From JBEISR01 sp044371425 (lineage in GTDB: Bacteria > Planctomycetota > Planctomycetia > Pirellulales > Pirellulaceae), in the NCBI GenBank assembly GCA_044371425.1, contig JBILTR010000001.1, positions 496,001 to 560,000 on the forward strand: DNA of 64,000 nucleotides. The letters run 5' to 3'. A program made the translations under genes and the position numbers. Below the pieces are notes generated by a model that saw nothing but the letters and a program-made list of their open reading frames with translations, did no database searches and was not told the DNA's origin. Positions 27,744 through 37,763 of the stretch are shown here, piece by piece (the stretch's first letter is position 1; the number at the start of each line of letters is the position of its first letter).

Positions 27744-30560
27744 ATGGTAGCGATGAGGCATCGGAGGAAGTCGTGGCTTGGTACGGTCCGCACCGTTCCT
27801 CGATCGATTTCCCTTTGGACTTTGCTGGTACCGCTGGGATCCTCTAGCATTGCTTTCTTGGGCCACAGTTCCTCTGCGGGCTTCCTCTGGGGCCAAACTT
27901 CCGGCTCCCCATCGCTCGCACAGCCTTTGGCTGGGGCGACTGCGATCGGCCAGTCGCAGATGGACTTGTGGATCGAACAGTTGAGTTCCCCGCAGTACAA
28001 AACACGGCAAGCTGCCTTTTTGTCGCTGCTGGCCGCGGGGACGCAAGCAACCGAGACAATCGTCCAAGCGACTCGGTCGGAAGATCCTGAAATCCGGGAT
28101 TCCGCCAAATGGCTGGTGTTGCTGGGGCGACTTCAAGGCAGCACCAGCCAGCCCAGTGAAGCGTTCAGCCAATTGACACTGGTCAAAGCAGGGGACTTCT
28201 ACACCATCCTGCAACTGGCCAACGACCGCAAGTGGCCTCAAGTCCTCGGACTGCTGGAACTCCTGACCCCAGATCAGCGGGCCGCGCTCATCGAGGACCG
28301 CGACGACTGGAAGCGTCTCTTGGAGACCGCTTTGGACCAGCAGCGGGAAGAATTGCTTCCGCTGCTGGCCGATCGCCTGTTGCCTCCCTTGGAGGCGGCA
28401 GCGTACCGCGTTTACTGGAAGTCGCAGGGGATGCTGGAGAGCCGTGGGCGCAGGGGAGCAGGTGGGGCGGAGAGTGCCGAGCCATCGACGGCGATTTTGG
28501 ATCCGTCGCCTGAAATCGAATCGGTACGGCGATTCTGGGAAGGGGATCCGGAAAAGGCATTCCAGTCGGCCGTCGAATCGGGACAAAAACCTTTAGCCGA
28601 GTCGATTGCGATTCGGTCGTTTCGCTGGGAGGGTCTGACCCCTGATCTGCAGGCCAGTCCACCCGACGGCACTCGCATCGCCGACTCGGAGACCTTTTCC
28701 AAGGAGATCCAAAAGTGGCTGGCGATGCGGTGGTGTGGACGCAACGACCAGGCGACCAAGTGGCAAGAGTCGTTGCGAAGGGTGCCCGCCGACGCGTTCG
28801 ATCCAGTCGCCTGGGCCAACCACCAGGTGGCTTTGGGTGAAGCAGAGCGAGGGGTCGAGGGACTGCAGCGGGATTTCCCCAGTCTGGCTGCGGCCTGCTG
28901 GTCGCTGATGGGACGCACGGAGAAAATGCTGGCCCTCGTGGAGATGGAGGGTGTTGTCGACGATGCCTCGATGACCGCGTTCGATTTCGAAACTTGGTTC
29001 ATGAAGCAATCCAAATTGCTCTCGTCTCAGGAGCTCAGTCAGGCAGGCATCGGCAGATTCCTGGCACTCATCGATGTCAGCAACACGCTCGCAAGGCTGG
29101 GATACACCGAATACGCCCGTCGGCTCGATCGACTGCTGGTGGGTGCGGCGGGAAGCGATTCCCGTGAATCGCAGTTGATGGCGGAGTTGATGCGGCAGTG
29201 GTCGAGTGGTTCACGGCGCGATCGGGCGATCGAGCAGGTGTTGTTGCAGCTGGAAAAGCTGGATGGACGCGCGACATTGACCGAGTCGGTATCGGAGCTG
29301 ATTTCGTTGGCTTACCCGGATTGGCTGGAGCTGGGGCCATTGATGCTTCAGCAGATCCGAGACGGTCGCCCCAACAGCTCCTGGAAAAGTTCTCTGGCGC
29401 GGTTGGAGCGTCTTTATCATGGTTCGCTTCCTGAGGGTTGGACGCTAACGAATCTGGAGGAGTTCTGCTGGCAGATGCAGCAGCTTCCCGCTGCCGCTAC
29501 CCTCCCCGAAGTGGAAACGATTTTGGGGAAGCTGGCGCTGGATGCCGGACACCCGGGCCTGGCCCTGCAGATTCTTTCGGTCGCTCCCCAGCTGCCGGAT
29601 GTCACGTTATTGATGAGCCAAGCGGCGCTGAGGATGGGGGACAGCCAGTTCGCTTTGCGGCGTCTGGAGGCGGAGTCGAAGTCGGGCGGGATTTCGCTGG
29701 AGCATCGATTTCAGTGGATCGATCTGCTGCGGCGCAGTGGACGACACGCGGCGGCCCAAGAAGTGCAGCGTCGCGTCCTGGCGATCATGCCCGAGCCCTT
29801 GGGGGTACAGACGGAACTGCGCGATCTGGAGAACAAGGCGATGGCCGATCCGATCCGCCAACTGGGATGGAGCCTCTGGCAGTTGCAGGTTGCGATACCA
29901 GGAGCCACCTCCTCTTCCTACACACTGGCACTGGCCGACAGTTACAAGGAACTGGATCCGACGCGAGCCAGGGATCTGGTGCGGGCCGCGATCCAAGAGC
30001 TGCTGCGGGATAGCATGCAGTTTCGGGTGCTCCCTTCGGCCAACCTCTACTATCACAGCCAGGAGGCCGGTTATCGGTGGCGCGCGGCGATCGAAGCGGG
30101 GAACCTGACCGAGGCGGAGGAGGCGGTCACGGATGCTTTCCGGATGCGACCCGAGGATATCGATCAGCCGATCGCTGCGACCGCCAAGGCAGAGGCAGTC
30201 TTTGGGAAGGAGGTGGCCGATCGCTGGCTGGCTCGCTATGTCGAGTTCCATCGCGAGCATCTGGTCAAGTGGCCCAAGGATGCCATGTTTCACAACAACC
30301 TCGCATGGCTCCTGGCCCGCACCGATCGCCAGTTGCCAGAGGCATTGGAACATGCGACCAAGGCATGCCAGTTGCGTCCCGACGAACCAACGTACTTAGA
30401 TACCTTGGCGGAAGTCCAGTTTCGTCTGAGGGATTTTGATGCCGCGATCGCAACGGCAGAGAAGTGCCTGAAGCTGGAACACAAAGACCCGCACGCGCAG
30501 CGCCAGTGGAATCGATTCGTTGAGGGCAAGCGATCGGCCGAATCCAAAGCGGCTCCGTGA
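27744..30560 (+). CDS. exported HEAT/TPR-like repeat protein
   Basis: The frame is open from 27198, but the region before 27744 is antisense to the propeller gene; the ATG at 27744 has GGAGG six bases ahead, giving 938 residues. A long N-terminal signal-like segment (about residues 20-50) precedes a HEAT-like stretch (SPQYKTRQAAFLSLLAAG, DPEIRDSAKWLVLLG). Most of the remainder is helical repeats with TPR character. The clearest TPR-like part is at the C-terminus: NNLAWLLARTDRQLPEALEH, then YLDTLAEVQFRLRDFDAAIA. It is probably a periplasmic scaffold. No catalytic motif is visible and the partner is unknown. Confidence 0.82.
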   Translation: MVAMRHRRKSWLGTVRTVPRSISLWTLLVPLGSSSIAFLGHSSSAGFLWGQTSGSPSLAQPLAGATAIGQSQMDLWIEQLSSPQYKTRQAAFLSLLAAGTQATETIVQATRSEDPEIRDSAKWLVLLGRLQGSTSQPSEAFSQLTLVKAGDFYTILQLANDRKWPQVLGLLELLTPDQRAALIEDRDDWKRLLETALDQQREELLPLLADRLLPPLEAAAYRVYWKSQGMLESRGRRGAGGAESAEPSTAILDPSPEIESVRRFWEGDPEKAFQSAVESGQKPLAESIAIRSFRWEGLTPDLQASPPDGTRIADSETFSKEIQKWLAMRWCGRNDQATKWQESLRRVPADAFDPVAWANHQVALGEAERGVEGLQRDFPSLAAACWSLMGRTEKMLALVEMEGVVDDASMTAFDFETWFMKQSKLLSSQELSQAGIGRFLALIDVSNTLARLGYTEYARRLDRLLVGAAGSDSRESQLMAELMRQWSSGSRRDRAIEQVLLQLEKLDGRATLTESVSELISLAYPDWLELGPLMLQQIRDGRPNSSWKSSLARLERLYHGSLPEGWTLTNLEEFCWQMQQLPAAATLPEVETILGKLALDAGHPGLALQILSVAPQLPDVTLLMSQAALRMGDSQFALRRLEAESKSGGISLEHRFQWIDLLRRSGRHAAAQEVQRRVLAIMPEPLGVQTELRDLENKAMADPIRQLGWSLWQLQVAIPGATSSSYTLALADSYKELDPTRARDLVRAAIQELLRDSMQFRVLPSANLYYHSQEAGYRWRAAIEAGNLTEAEEAVTDAFRMRPEDIDQPIAATAKAEAVFGKEVADRWLARYVEFHREHLVKWPKDAMFHNNLAWLLARTDRQLPEALEHATKACQLRPDEPTYLDTLAEVQFRLRDFDAAIATAEKCLKLEHKDPHAQRQWNRFVEGKRSAESKAAP

Positions 30561-30604
30561 TCGTTCGGCTCCATGAGGCTGTGGCGTTGCAATCGCACCA
30601 ACAG

Positions 30605-31357
30605 TCAGGAAGACTGCTTGCGGCGCCGCGCTGATGGTTCCTCGCGTGAACCAACGGTCGGACCAATGTCCCCGGGCGGTACTTGGTCTTGAAGGGCGAG
30701 GAGGATCCAGCCTCTCGGGTCGTTCTCCAGACCATGCGCATCGTCTAGCAGCGATCCCTCAGAGGGCATCCCAGGACGGCTCCATAAATAACCGAGACGA
30801 ATCTCTGGAAACCGTTGCGGCTGATATCCGCTAAGCGAATCGGAAGGTATCCAAAGCCGTACCTCTTCGGCTAGGGCGTCCGATACCACTGCCACTTGGG
30901 GAGTATCGACCTCATCCTTGTCGACCGGAAGTTCGAGGATCCGATTTCGGTCCATCCAGTGAATGACCGGCTCGCGTTTCCGCTCGACTTTCGATCGGAC
31001 TTTGCCATGCCGATCGATCGACCACGTTGCCTCGAACAGATGATGTGTCTCCCCCCAGCGTCGCAGGCGCGCCGCCCCACGCGTATCGATCCCTACAGCC
31101 ACCGACCCTTCAGAAATAGGGCCACTGGGACTTGTCGCCGATCGAGCTGGGCTGCGCCAAACCGCGTGGATACCTTCCGGGGACCAAGCCAAACGACATT
31201 CCAGGATCGATGGAGCGTCACGAAGGCAGCGAATGGGCGGTATCGCATAGGCCGACGACAGGGGGCCGCAGGCACCAGTCGATGAATGGCGGTAAACCGG
31301 TACTTGGAAATCGAACAGCATCAGCGGTTCGATCCAATGCTTTTCAGAGCTCTCCAT
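30605..31357 (-). CDS. DOMON/CBM9-like domain protein overlapping uvrA
   Basis: A 250-residue protein whose pattern fits planctomycete DOMON-like (CBM9-related) proteins: LMLFDFQVPVYR near the start, ECRLAWSPEGIHAVW, VAVGIDTRGAARLRRW, and a C-terminal LSGYQPQRFPEIRLGYLW. It is a single beta-sandwich domain without a signal peptide, so a cytoplasmic role is likely. The ATG at 31357 lies inside the end of uvrA (14-base overlap) with GGGAG seven bases ahead, so it is translationally coupled to uvrA. A second ATG at 31321 starts exactly at the domain. The ligand is unknown. A functional link to DNA repair is possible from the overlap but unproven. Confidence 0.75.
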   Translation of the reverse strand: MESSEKHWIEPLMLFDFQVPVYRHSSTGACGPLSSAYAIPPIRCLRDAPSILECRLAWSPEGIHAVWRSPARSATSPSGPISEGSVAVGIDTRGAARLRRWGETHHLFEATWSIDRHGKVRSKVERKREPVIHWMDRNRILELPVDKDEVDTPQVAVVSDALAEEVRLWIPSDSLSGYQPQRFPEIRLGYLWSRPGMPSEGSLLDDAHGLENDPRGWILLALQDQVPPGDIGPTVGSREEPSARRRKQSS

Positions 31358-34300
31358 CTACCCACTCCCATCGCTGCGTCGACAGCCATTCGATCAGCGC
31401 TTGAAAAGACTTCGACGAAAGGTCTTTCGATCGCCGGATCTGTATCTCGATTCCGTTGCGGCCACTCCGTTCGAAGGTCCACCGGGAAGGGTCTGCGATC
31501 TTCTTGCGGGTCGGGATCGGGATCCACGCACCCAGTCCAGTGACTTGCAGCAGGTAGCTACCCTCCGAAGCGGGTTCCACTGTCACCTGAATCTTGGCGG
31601 CGTCCTTTTCCCGTTGCGGAGAAACTGCCCTTTGAGGAAGCGCCGCCCGAATCTGCTGGTGCAAAGGCGATGCGGGATGGACCACCGCCGGAGGTTCGAT
31701 GGGAGGTGGCGATAGTGTCTTTGGCGAAGTAACCAGGGGGGCCTCAGAAAGTGGCTGGAGGGGTGCAGGAACCGCGTCCCCTTTGCTCTTTCGTCGTGTG
31801 CCTTGGGTCCGTTTGGTACCGGCAGGTGGGGGACTTAGCCGGGTATGGCGGATCAGTTCACGGCTGGTTGCGGTCTGCTGCGACTCGGGGAGCGCCATCA
31901 GTTGCTCTGGCGTTCCGCATGCCATCAGGCGGCCTCCATCGCGCCCTGCGCCTGGCCCTAGATCGACCACCCAGTCCGCATGCTTGATCAGATCCAAATG
32001 ATGCTCGATCAGAATCATCGTGTTGCCCTGGTCGACTAGACGATGAAGCACCAGCAATAACTTGGCGATGTCATCCAGGTGGAGTCCGGTGGTGGGTTCA
32101 TCGAGCAGATAAAGGGTCTGGCCCTGGGAGGTCAGCGAAAGTTCGGACGCTAGTTTGACCCGCTGGGCCTCGCCCCCGCTGAGCGTCGGCGCGGGCTGTC
32201 CCAGCGGCAGGTACTCCAATCCGACATCGCACAGCGTCTGCAGCGACTTGACGATTTTCGGGGAATCCTCAAAAAGCCGAATTGCTTCGGATGCGGACAT
32301 CTCCAGAACATCGTGGATCGATCGGCCGCGGTACCGCAGTTCCAGTACTTCATCCCGATACCGTCTCCCCTGGCATGCATCGCACTCGATCCAGACATCG
32401 GGGAGGAAGTGCATGACGATCCTCAGCTTCCCGTCCCCCTGGCACTGCTGGCAGCGTCCCTCGCCGACGTTGAAGCTGAACCATCCCTGGTCCATGCCGC
32501 GCGCCTTGGCCTCGGGAAGCTTGGCGAAGAGCTTTCGGACCTCATCGAAAATCCCCAGGTAGGTGGCTGCATTGGAGGAAGGGGAGTTGCCCAGTGGGGA
32601 CTGATCGACGAATGCGACTTTGCGGATCCGATGGGAATGCCGGTATGCCGAGTGCATGCCGACCGAATCGGCGTGGAAATTCAGCTTACGCAGAACGGCA
32701 GGTTGGAGCACATCCAACACCAAGCTGCTTTTTCCACTACCACTTGGTCCTGTGACGACGGTCATTCGACCGACAGGAAAATCGACATCGATGTTCCGAA
32801 GGGTGTGGTGCTTGGCACCTCGGACACCGATCCAGGCATCGGGATCATGGCGATCCGGAAGTGGTCGTCGAGAGGAAGGGCTAGGAATCGCCTCCGAACC
32901 GGCGCGAAGATAGCTGGCCGTCAGCCCCTTTCCCGTGTCGCGCACCTGAGTTGGCGTGCCGGAAGCGACGATGCGCCCGCCCCCTCGACCGGCTCCCGGA
33001 CCGAAATCGATCAGGTGATCGGCGGCCTGGATGATATCCCGGTCATGTTCGACCACCACCAGGGTATTGCCCAAATCGCGCAGGCGCTTCAGCGCCTCTA
33101 GCAGCATGTGCGTGTCTTGGGGATGGAGCCCGACGGTGGGTTCGTCGAGGACGTAGAGGACCCCCGTCAGTCCACTGCCTAGCTGCGATGCCAGTCGGAT
33201 GCGCTGGGCTTCGCCTCCTGAAAGGCTATGGGCTTCGCGACCAAGCGAAAGGTAACCGAGGCCGATATCGACAAGGAAACCGAGCCGTCGCGTCAGTTCC
33301 CCGTGCAGCTCCTCAATCGCCCTGCCTTCTTTGGTATCCTTCTGAAAGCTCAGCCAGTGCCGATGCATCTCGGCAAGCGGCATCTGATTCCAGTCGGCCA
33401 TCGTCAACCCGGCGTAACTGACGGCAGTCGCCAGAGGTTCCAGGCGTGATCCCAGGCAGGCGGTGCAGGGAATGCGTGTGACGGCACCTTGCAGGGCAGA
33501 CCTTGCACCAGGCACCGCCGCTTGGCATCGATCCAGTGCTTGATAGAGCCCCAGGTGTTGGAACTTGACGATTCCCGAGTAGGAAGAAAATCCAGTAGGC
33601 CACTGCAGCTCAATCCATCGCTGGGCATCTCCATGCAGCAGCCAGTGCCGTTTGCTCTGCGGCCACCGCTCAATCGGCAGTTCGACAGGAAGATCCCCCG
33701 CTTCGACGAGAGCTTCCAAAAGCGACCGCATCGGATGGGGCGGTTTGGGTACCGATCCCCAGGCCACAATCGCTCCCTCGAAGAGCGTTTTGGAGGGATC
33801 CAGCAGCAGCGAGGGATCGATGCCTCGCTGCGTTCCCAGACCCTCGCACTGCCGGCACCAGCCAGAGGGTGTGTTGAACGAAAAATTCTGAGGGATCAGA
33901 TCGGGGTAGCGGGCGCGGCAGGATGGGCACGAACGATGGCGACTGAAAAACTTTCGCTCCCATCGGGTCTCCGGCTGGCTTGGATCGACCAGAACGACTT
34001 CCAGATCGCCATTGCCTTCACGGAAGGCGGTTTCCAAACTCTCCAGCAACCGGGTTCTTGAACTGCGGGAGTTCAGACGGTCCACCAGAATGGCGAAGGA
34101 TTCCACCACAGGCAGCTTCTGCTTCTCCTGAAGGTCATCCAGTCGGTAGGTCTTGTGGTCGATCTGCACCCGGATGAACCCCTGCTGCCTGAGGTTCTCT
34201 GCCCAGTCCGGGGACATCACGATGTAAGGGGTTTGGGGAGCCGCGATGAGGAATTCCTGAGTCGCCGGGAGATCGGAGAGCCAATGGGCTACTTGGTCAC

Positions 34301-37300
34301 TGCCCATGCGCTCAAGTGCCGTTCGGCACCCTGGACAGTGCATCGTGCCTAGCTTTGCCATCCAGACCCGGAGGTAGTCGTAGATTTCCGTAACGGTGCC
34401 GACGGTCGACCTGGGGGAATGGCCATCATTGCGCTGCTCCAGCGCCACAGCTGGCGCCAACCCCTCCATACGCACAAACGGCGGCTTGGGCATCTGGCCG
34501 ACAAACTGCCGCGCATAAGCGCTCAAGCTTTCGACGAAACGTCTCTGCCCTTCTGCGTAGATCGTGTCAAAAGCCAGCGACGTCTTTCCACTTCCGCTGG
34601 GGCCGCTCAGAACAGTCAGCGACGGTTTGGGGATCTCGACATCGACCAACTGGAGGTGGTGGAGCGATGCTCCTTGGACCACCAGGGACTTCCGAGTGCT
34701 GGCAGAAGGTAGGGACGAAGGGCTCTTGGGACTCGCCGAAGGTCTCTTCCTTCCTTTGCGCGGCTTGGGTTGCTTCGATTCGAAGAATGCAGCCAGCGCA
34801 ATCCCCGTGGGCCCTTTCGTCCTGACTACCTGCTCGGGCGTACCCCAGGCCACCAAACGACCTCCCTCGGAGCCCCCTTCGGGCCCAAGATCGATCAGAT
34901 GATCGGCTGCCGCAATCACATCCAGTTGATGCTCGATCACCACCACTGTATTTCCCGAATCGACCAAGCGATGAAGAACGCTCAGGAGCAGATGGACATC
35001 GGCAAAATGGAGTCCCGTGGTTGGTTCGTCGAGGACATAAATCGTCTTGCCTGTCTGCTTGCGACTGAGTTCCTTGGCCAGTTTGATTCGCTGGGCTTCG
35101 CCTCCGGAAAGCGTGGGGGAAGGTTGTCCCAGCTGCAGATAGTCGAGTCCCACATCGGAGAGCGTCTGGAGTTTGGGGGCGATCGAAGGGATGTCTCGAA
35201 ATAGTTCCAGTGCGCTGCGGACATCCATTTGCAGGATCTGCGAGATATTCTTGCCCTGAAACTCCACCGCCAGCGTCTCGCTGTCGAATCGTGCTCCGTT
35301 GCAGACTTCGCAGGTCACCCAGACATCGGCCAGCATCTCCATTTCGATCTTCCGCTGCCCGTTCCCCTCGCACGCGACGCAACGCCCTGGATCGGTGTTG
35401 AAGCTGAAGCGACCTGGCAGGAAGCCGCGGCGTTTGGCTTCGGGAAGCTGTGCGAACAGGTCGCGAATTTCGTCGAAGACTTTGACGTAGGTGGCAGGAT
35501 TGCTGCGAGGCGTTCTCCCGATCGGGCTTTGATCGATATCGATGATCTTGTCGAGGTGTTCGACCCCTTCGATCGCATCGTGCAGGCCGGGCTGGCCTTG
35601 CGCCTGATGAAGGTCTCGGTGAAGGGCCGGACAAAGAATATCGGTGATCAAAGAGCTTTTGCCGCTACCGCTGACACCGGTGATGCAGGTCAATGTCCCT
35701 AAAGGAATGGAGACATCGATCTCTTTCAGGTTGTTGTGGCGGGCGCTTCGGATGATCAGTGCCTTCCCGCTGCCGGTGCGCCGCACCGAAGGCCCCGCAA
35801 TGCTGGATCTCCCGCTTAGGTACGCCCCGGTCAGACTCTCCTGGGATTCGACCAAATCCTCGACGGATCCCTGAGCCACCACTTTGCCCCCCAGCACTCC
35901 TGGTCCTGGCCCGAAGTCGACCAGATGGTCTGCCGCACGCATCGTGTCCTCATCGTGCTCGACCACAATGAGCGTGTTGCCGCGATCCTGCAGGCGACGG
36001 AGGGAACTAAGCAGTCGGTGATTGTCGCGGGCATGAAGTCCGATCGATGGTTCATCGAGCACGTAGGTGACGCCGCTGAGTCCCGATCCGATTTGCCCGG
36101 CCAAGCGGATTCTCTGGGATTCGCCACCCGAGAGCGTTGGTGCGGTGCGGTTGAGCGAAAGGTAGGAGAGCCCCACCTCGTTGAGGAATCCAAGTCGGGT
36201 CTTGACCTCTTTGAGCAGTTCGTGGGTGATTTTCTTCTGAGTTTCGGTAAGCACCAGCTGTTCGAGAAACTGCTGGCATCGGTCGATCGGCAATTCCCCC
36301 AACTGTGGCAGCGAAAGCCAACTTGTGGACCCTTTGCGTCCCCCTTCTGCTGCCCCGAGTCGAATCCCGCGAGCTTCCTCATGCAGTCGCTGCCCCTGGC
36401 AACTCTCGCAGCGCAGCGTCGACATCTGCTTTTCATACTGCCTGCGAAACATCGGATTGTTCGATTCCCGCCATCGCTGGACCAGGGAAGCGATGATCCC
36501 CGGAAAACCAAGTCGAAGAAAGCTTCGTCGCAGGTCCGGATTCCAAGCCGCCAGTTCCTGCTCCGGAACGCGACCGTGGAGCAAGAAGTGTCGCTGTGGT
36601 TCTGAGAGCTTCCGCCAGGTACGGGTCAGCAGCGAACCGGGTGGTTGGTTCGTCGCCGCTTCGTAGATCTTGCAGGCCTGCTGCACTTTGGAGCGCAGCG
36701 AGCGGACGATTTGGCCCCAGGTTCCCAGAATTCCAATGCAGCCGCGACGGATCGACTTGCCTGGATCTTCGATCAGAGATTCCTCGGTGAAGGTGTAGAC
36801 GACGCCAAGACCATCGCAGCCGGGACATCGCCCCTGGGGGCTGTTGAAGCTGAGCCGTTGGGGGGTTGGGGGCGCGAAGGATCGTTGGCATGTCGAGCAG
36901 GCAAATCGGGACGAGAAAAGGGTCGCAAGGCTCTTGTCGATCCGCACCACGGAGTCGGCAGCGCCGCTTGGGGAGGACTGGCCGACGATCGGCGCGATCG
37001 CCATGACTCCCGATCCCATCCGCAGCGCCTCGTCGATCGCTTCGGCCAAGCGAATGCGATCGATCGAGGGCAAGGAGTGTCGGTCGATCACCAGCTCAAT
37101 CGTGTGCCGTCGCCTCTTGTCGATCGGCTCCACCGACTCAATCGCCATCCACTTGCCGTCGACCACCACGTGCTGATACCCCTGCCGCCTCAAATCCTGC
37201 AGCAGCTCTAGGTGCTCTCCCTTCTGGGCCTGGACCACGGGAGCCAGCACGGCATAAACCCCAGGGGTATCGACCGCCATGCAGTGCTCGACCATCTGAT

Positions 37301-37709
37301 CCCGAGTCTGGCTGGTGACGGGTTGTTGGCAGCCAGGGCAGAAAACCGTTCCCACTTGCGCGTAGAGGACGCGGAGAAAATCTTGAATCTCGGTGATCGT
37401 TCCGACAGTGCTCCTGGGATTGTGCCCCGTCGATTTTTGACTGATGGCGATCGACGGCTGCAATCCTTCCAGGCGTTCCACCTGCGGCTTGGGCAACTGC
37501 CCAAGAAACTGCCTTGCGAAGGACGAGAGGCTTTCCAGGTACCGCCTCTGTCCCTCCGCAAAGATCGTATCGAACGCCAGAGAGCTTTTTCCGCTACCGC
37601 TGACTCCCGTAAAACAAATCCAGCGGTTCTTAGGGATGGACAGGTCGACCGACCGCAAGTTGTGCTCGGCCGCCCCTCGGATCACGATGCTACCCGAGGT
37701 ATCTTCCAT
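31344..37709 (-). CDS. uvrA: tandem-fused excinuclease ABC subunit A (four ABC ATPase domains)
   Basis: UvrA finds bulky DNA lesions for nucleotide excision repair and normally has about 950 residues. This protein has 2121: two complete UvrA copies joined by a basic/Ser-rich linker near residues 980-1010, plus a 170-residue C-terminal extension. Each half has its own Walker A sites (GVSGSGKSSLAF at 35-46 and a second near 690; GPSGSGKTSLAF near 1036 and GPSGSGKSSLVL near 1645). Each half also has UvrA-type signature motifs (LSGGESQRIRLA, LSGGEAQRIKLA, LSGGEAQRIRLA, LSGGEAQRVKLA) and zinc-binding Cys pairs (CPGC, CEGNG/CEVC, CRQC, CQQC/CDAC). All four ATPases look intact. UvrA works as a dimer, so the fusion may act as a covalent dimer. 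A similar double UvrA is known in Chlamydia. The C-terminal extension is Pro-rich then basic; I do not recognise it. Confidence 0.95.
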   Translation of the reverse strand: MEDTSGSIVIRGAAEHNLRSVDLSIPKNRWICFTGVSGSGKSSLAFDTIFAEGQRRYLESLSSFARQFLGQLPKPQVERLEGLQPSIAISQKSTGHNPRSTVGTITEIQDFLRVLYAQVGTVFCPGCQQPVTSQTRDQMVEHCMAVDTPGVYAVLAPVVQAQKGEHLELLQDLRRQGYQHVVVDGKWMAIESVEPIDKRRRHTIELVIDRHSLPSIDRIRLAEAIDEALRMGSGVMAIAPIVGQSSPSGAADSVVRIDKSLATLFSSRFACSTCQRSFAPPTPQRLSFNSPQGRCPGCDGLGVVYTFTEESLIEDPGKSIRRGCIGILGTWGQIVRSLRSKVQQACKIYEAATNQPPGSLLTRTWRKLSEPQRHFLLHGRVPEQELAAWNPDLRRSFLRLGFPGIIASLVQRWRESNNPMFRRQYEKQMSTLRCESCQGQRLHEEARGIRLGAAEGGRKGSTSWLSLPQLGELPIDRCQQFLEQLVLTETQKKITHELLKEVKTRLGFLNEVGLSYLSLNRTAPTLSGGESQRIRLAGQIGSGLSGVTYVLDEPSIGLHARDNHRLLSSLRRLQDRGNTLIVVEHDEDTMRAADHLVDFGPGPGVLGGKVVAQGSVEDLVESQESLTGAYLSGRSSIAGPSVRRTGSGKALIIRSARHNNLKEIDVSIPLGTLTCITGVSGSGKSSLITDILCPALHRDLHQAQGQPGLHDAIEGVEHLDKIIDIDQSPIGRTPRSNPATYVKVFDEIRDLFAQLPEAKRRGFLPGRFSFNTDPGRCVACEGNGQRKIEMEMLADVWVTCEVCNGARFDSETLAVEFQGKNISQILQMDVRSALELFRDIPSIAPKLQTLSDVGLDYLQLGQPSPTLSGGEAQRIKLAKELSRKQTGKTIYVLDEPTTGLHFADVHLLLSVLHRLVDSGNTVVVIEHQLDVIAAADHLIDLGPEGGSEGGRLVAWGTPEQVVRTKGPTGIALAAFFESKQPKPRKGRKRPSASPKSPSSLPSASTRKSLVVQGASLHHLQLVDVEIPKPSLTVLSGPSGSGKTSLAFDTIYAEGQRRFVESLSAYARQFVGQMPKPPFVRMEGLAPAVALEQRNDGHSPRSTVGTVTEIYDYLRVWMAKLGTMHCPGCRTALERMGSDQVAHWLSDLPATQEFLIAAPQTPYIVMSPDWAENLRQQGFIRVQIDHKTYRLDDLQEKQKLPVVESFAILVDRLNSRSSRTRLLESLETAFREGNGDLEVVLVDPSQPETRWERKFFSRHRSCPSCRARYPDLIPQNFSFNTPSGWCRQCEGLGTQRGIDPSLLLDPSKTLFEGAIVAWGSVPKPPHPMRSLLEALVEAGDLPVELPIERWPQSKRHWLLHGDAQRWIELQWPTGFSSYSGIVKFQHLGLYQALDRCQAAVPGARSALQGAVTRIPCTACLGSRLEPLATAVSYAGLTMADWNQMPLAEMHRHWLSFQKDTKEGRAIEELHGELTRRLGFLVDIGLGYLSLGREAHSLSGGEAQRIRLASQLGSGLTGVLYVLDEPTVGLHPQDTHMLLEALKRLRDLGNTLVVVEHDRDIIQAADHLIDFGPGAGRGGGRIVASGTPTQVRDTGKGLTASYLRAGSEAIPSPSSRRPLPDRHDPDAWIGVRGAKHHTLRNIDVDFPVGRMTVVTGPSGSGKSSLVLDVLQPAVLRKLNFHADSVGMHSAYRHSHRIRKVAFVDQSPLGNSPSSNAATYLGIFDEVRKLFAKLPEAKARGMDQGWFSFNVGEGRCQQCQGDGKLRIVMHFLPDVWIECDACQGRRYRDEVLELRYRGRSIHDVLEMSASEAIRLFEDSPKIVKSLQTLCDVGLEYLPLGQPAPTLSGGEAQRVKLASELSLTSQGQTLYLLDEPTTGLHLDDIAKLLLVLHRLVDQGNTMILIEHHLDLIKHADWVVDLGPGAGRDGGRLMACGTPEQLMALPESQQTATSRELIRHTRLSPPPAGTKRTQGTRRKSKGDAVPAPLQPLSEAPLVTSPKTLSPPPIEPPAVVHPASPLHQQIRAALPQRAVSPQREKDAAKIQVTVEPASEGSYLLQVTGLGAWIPIPTRKKIADPSRWTFERSGRNGIEIQIRRSKDLSSKSFQALIEWLSTQRWEWVDGEL

Positions 37710-37763
37710 GCCTTGTCCCTGAGTTCGAGATGCGTCGGTGGGAAACCTGGATCGGACGAACCG

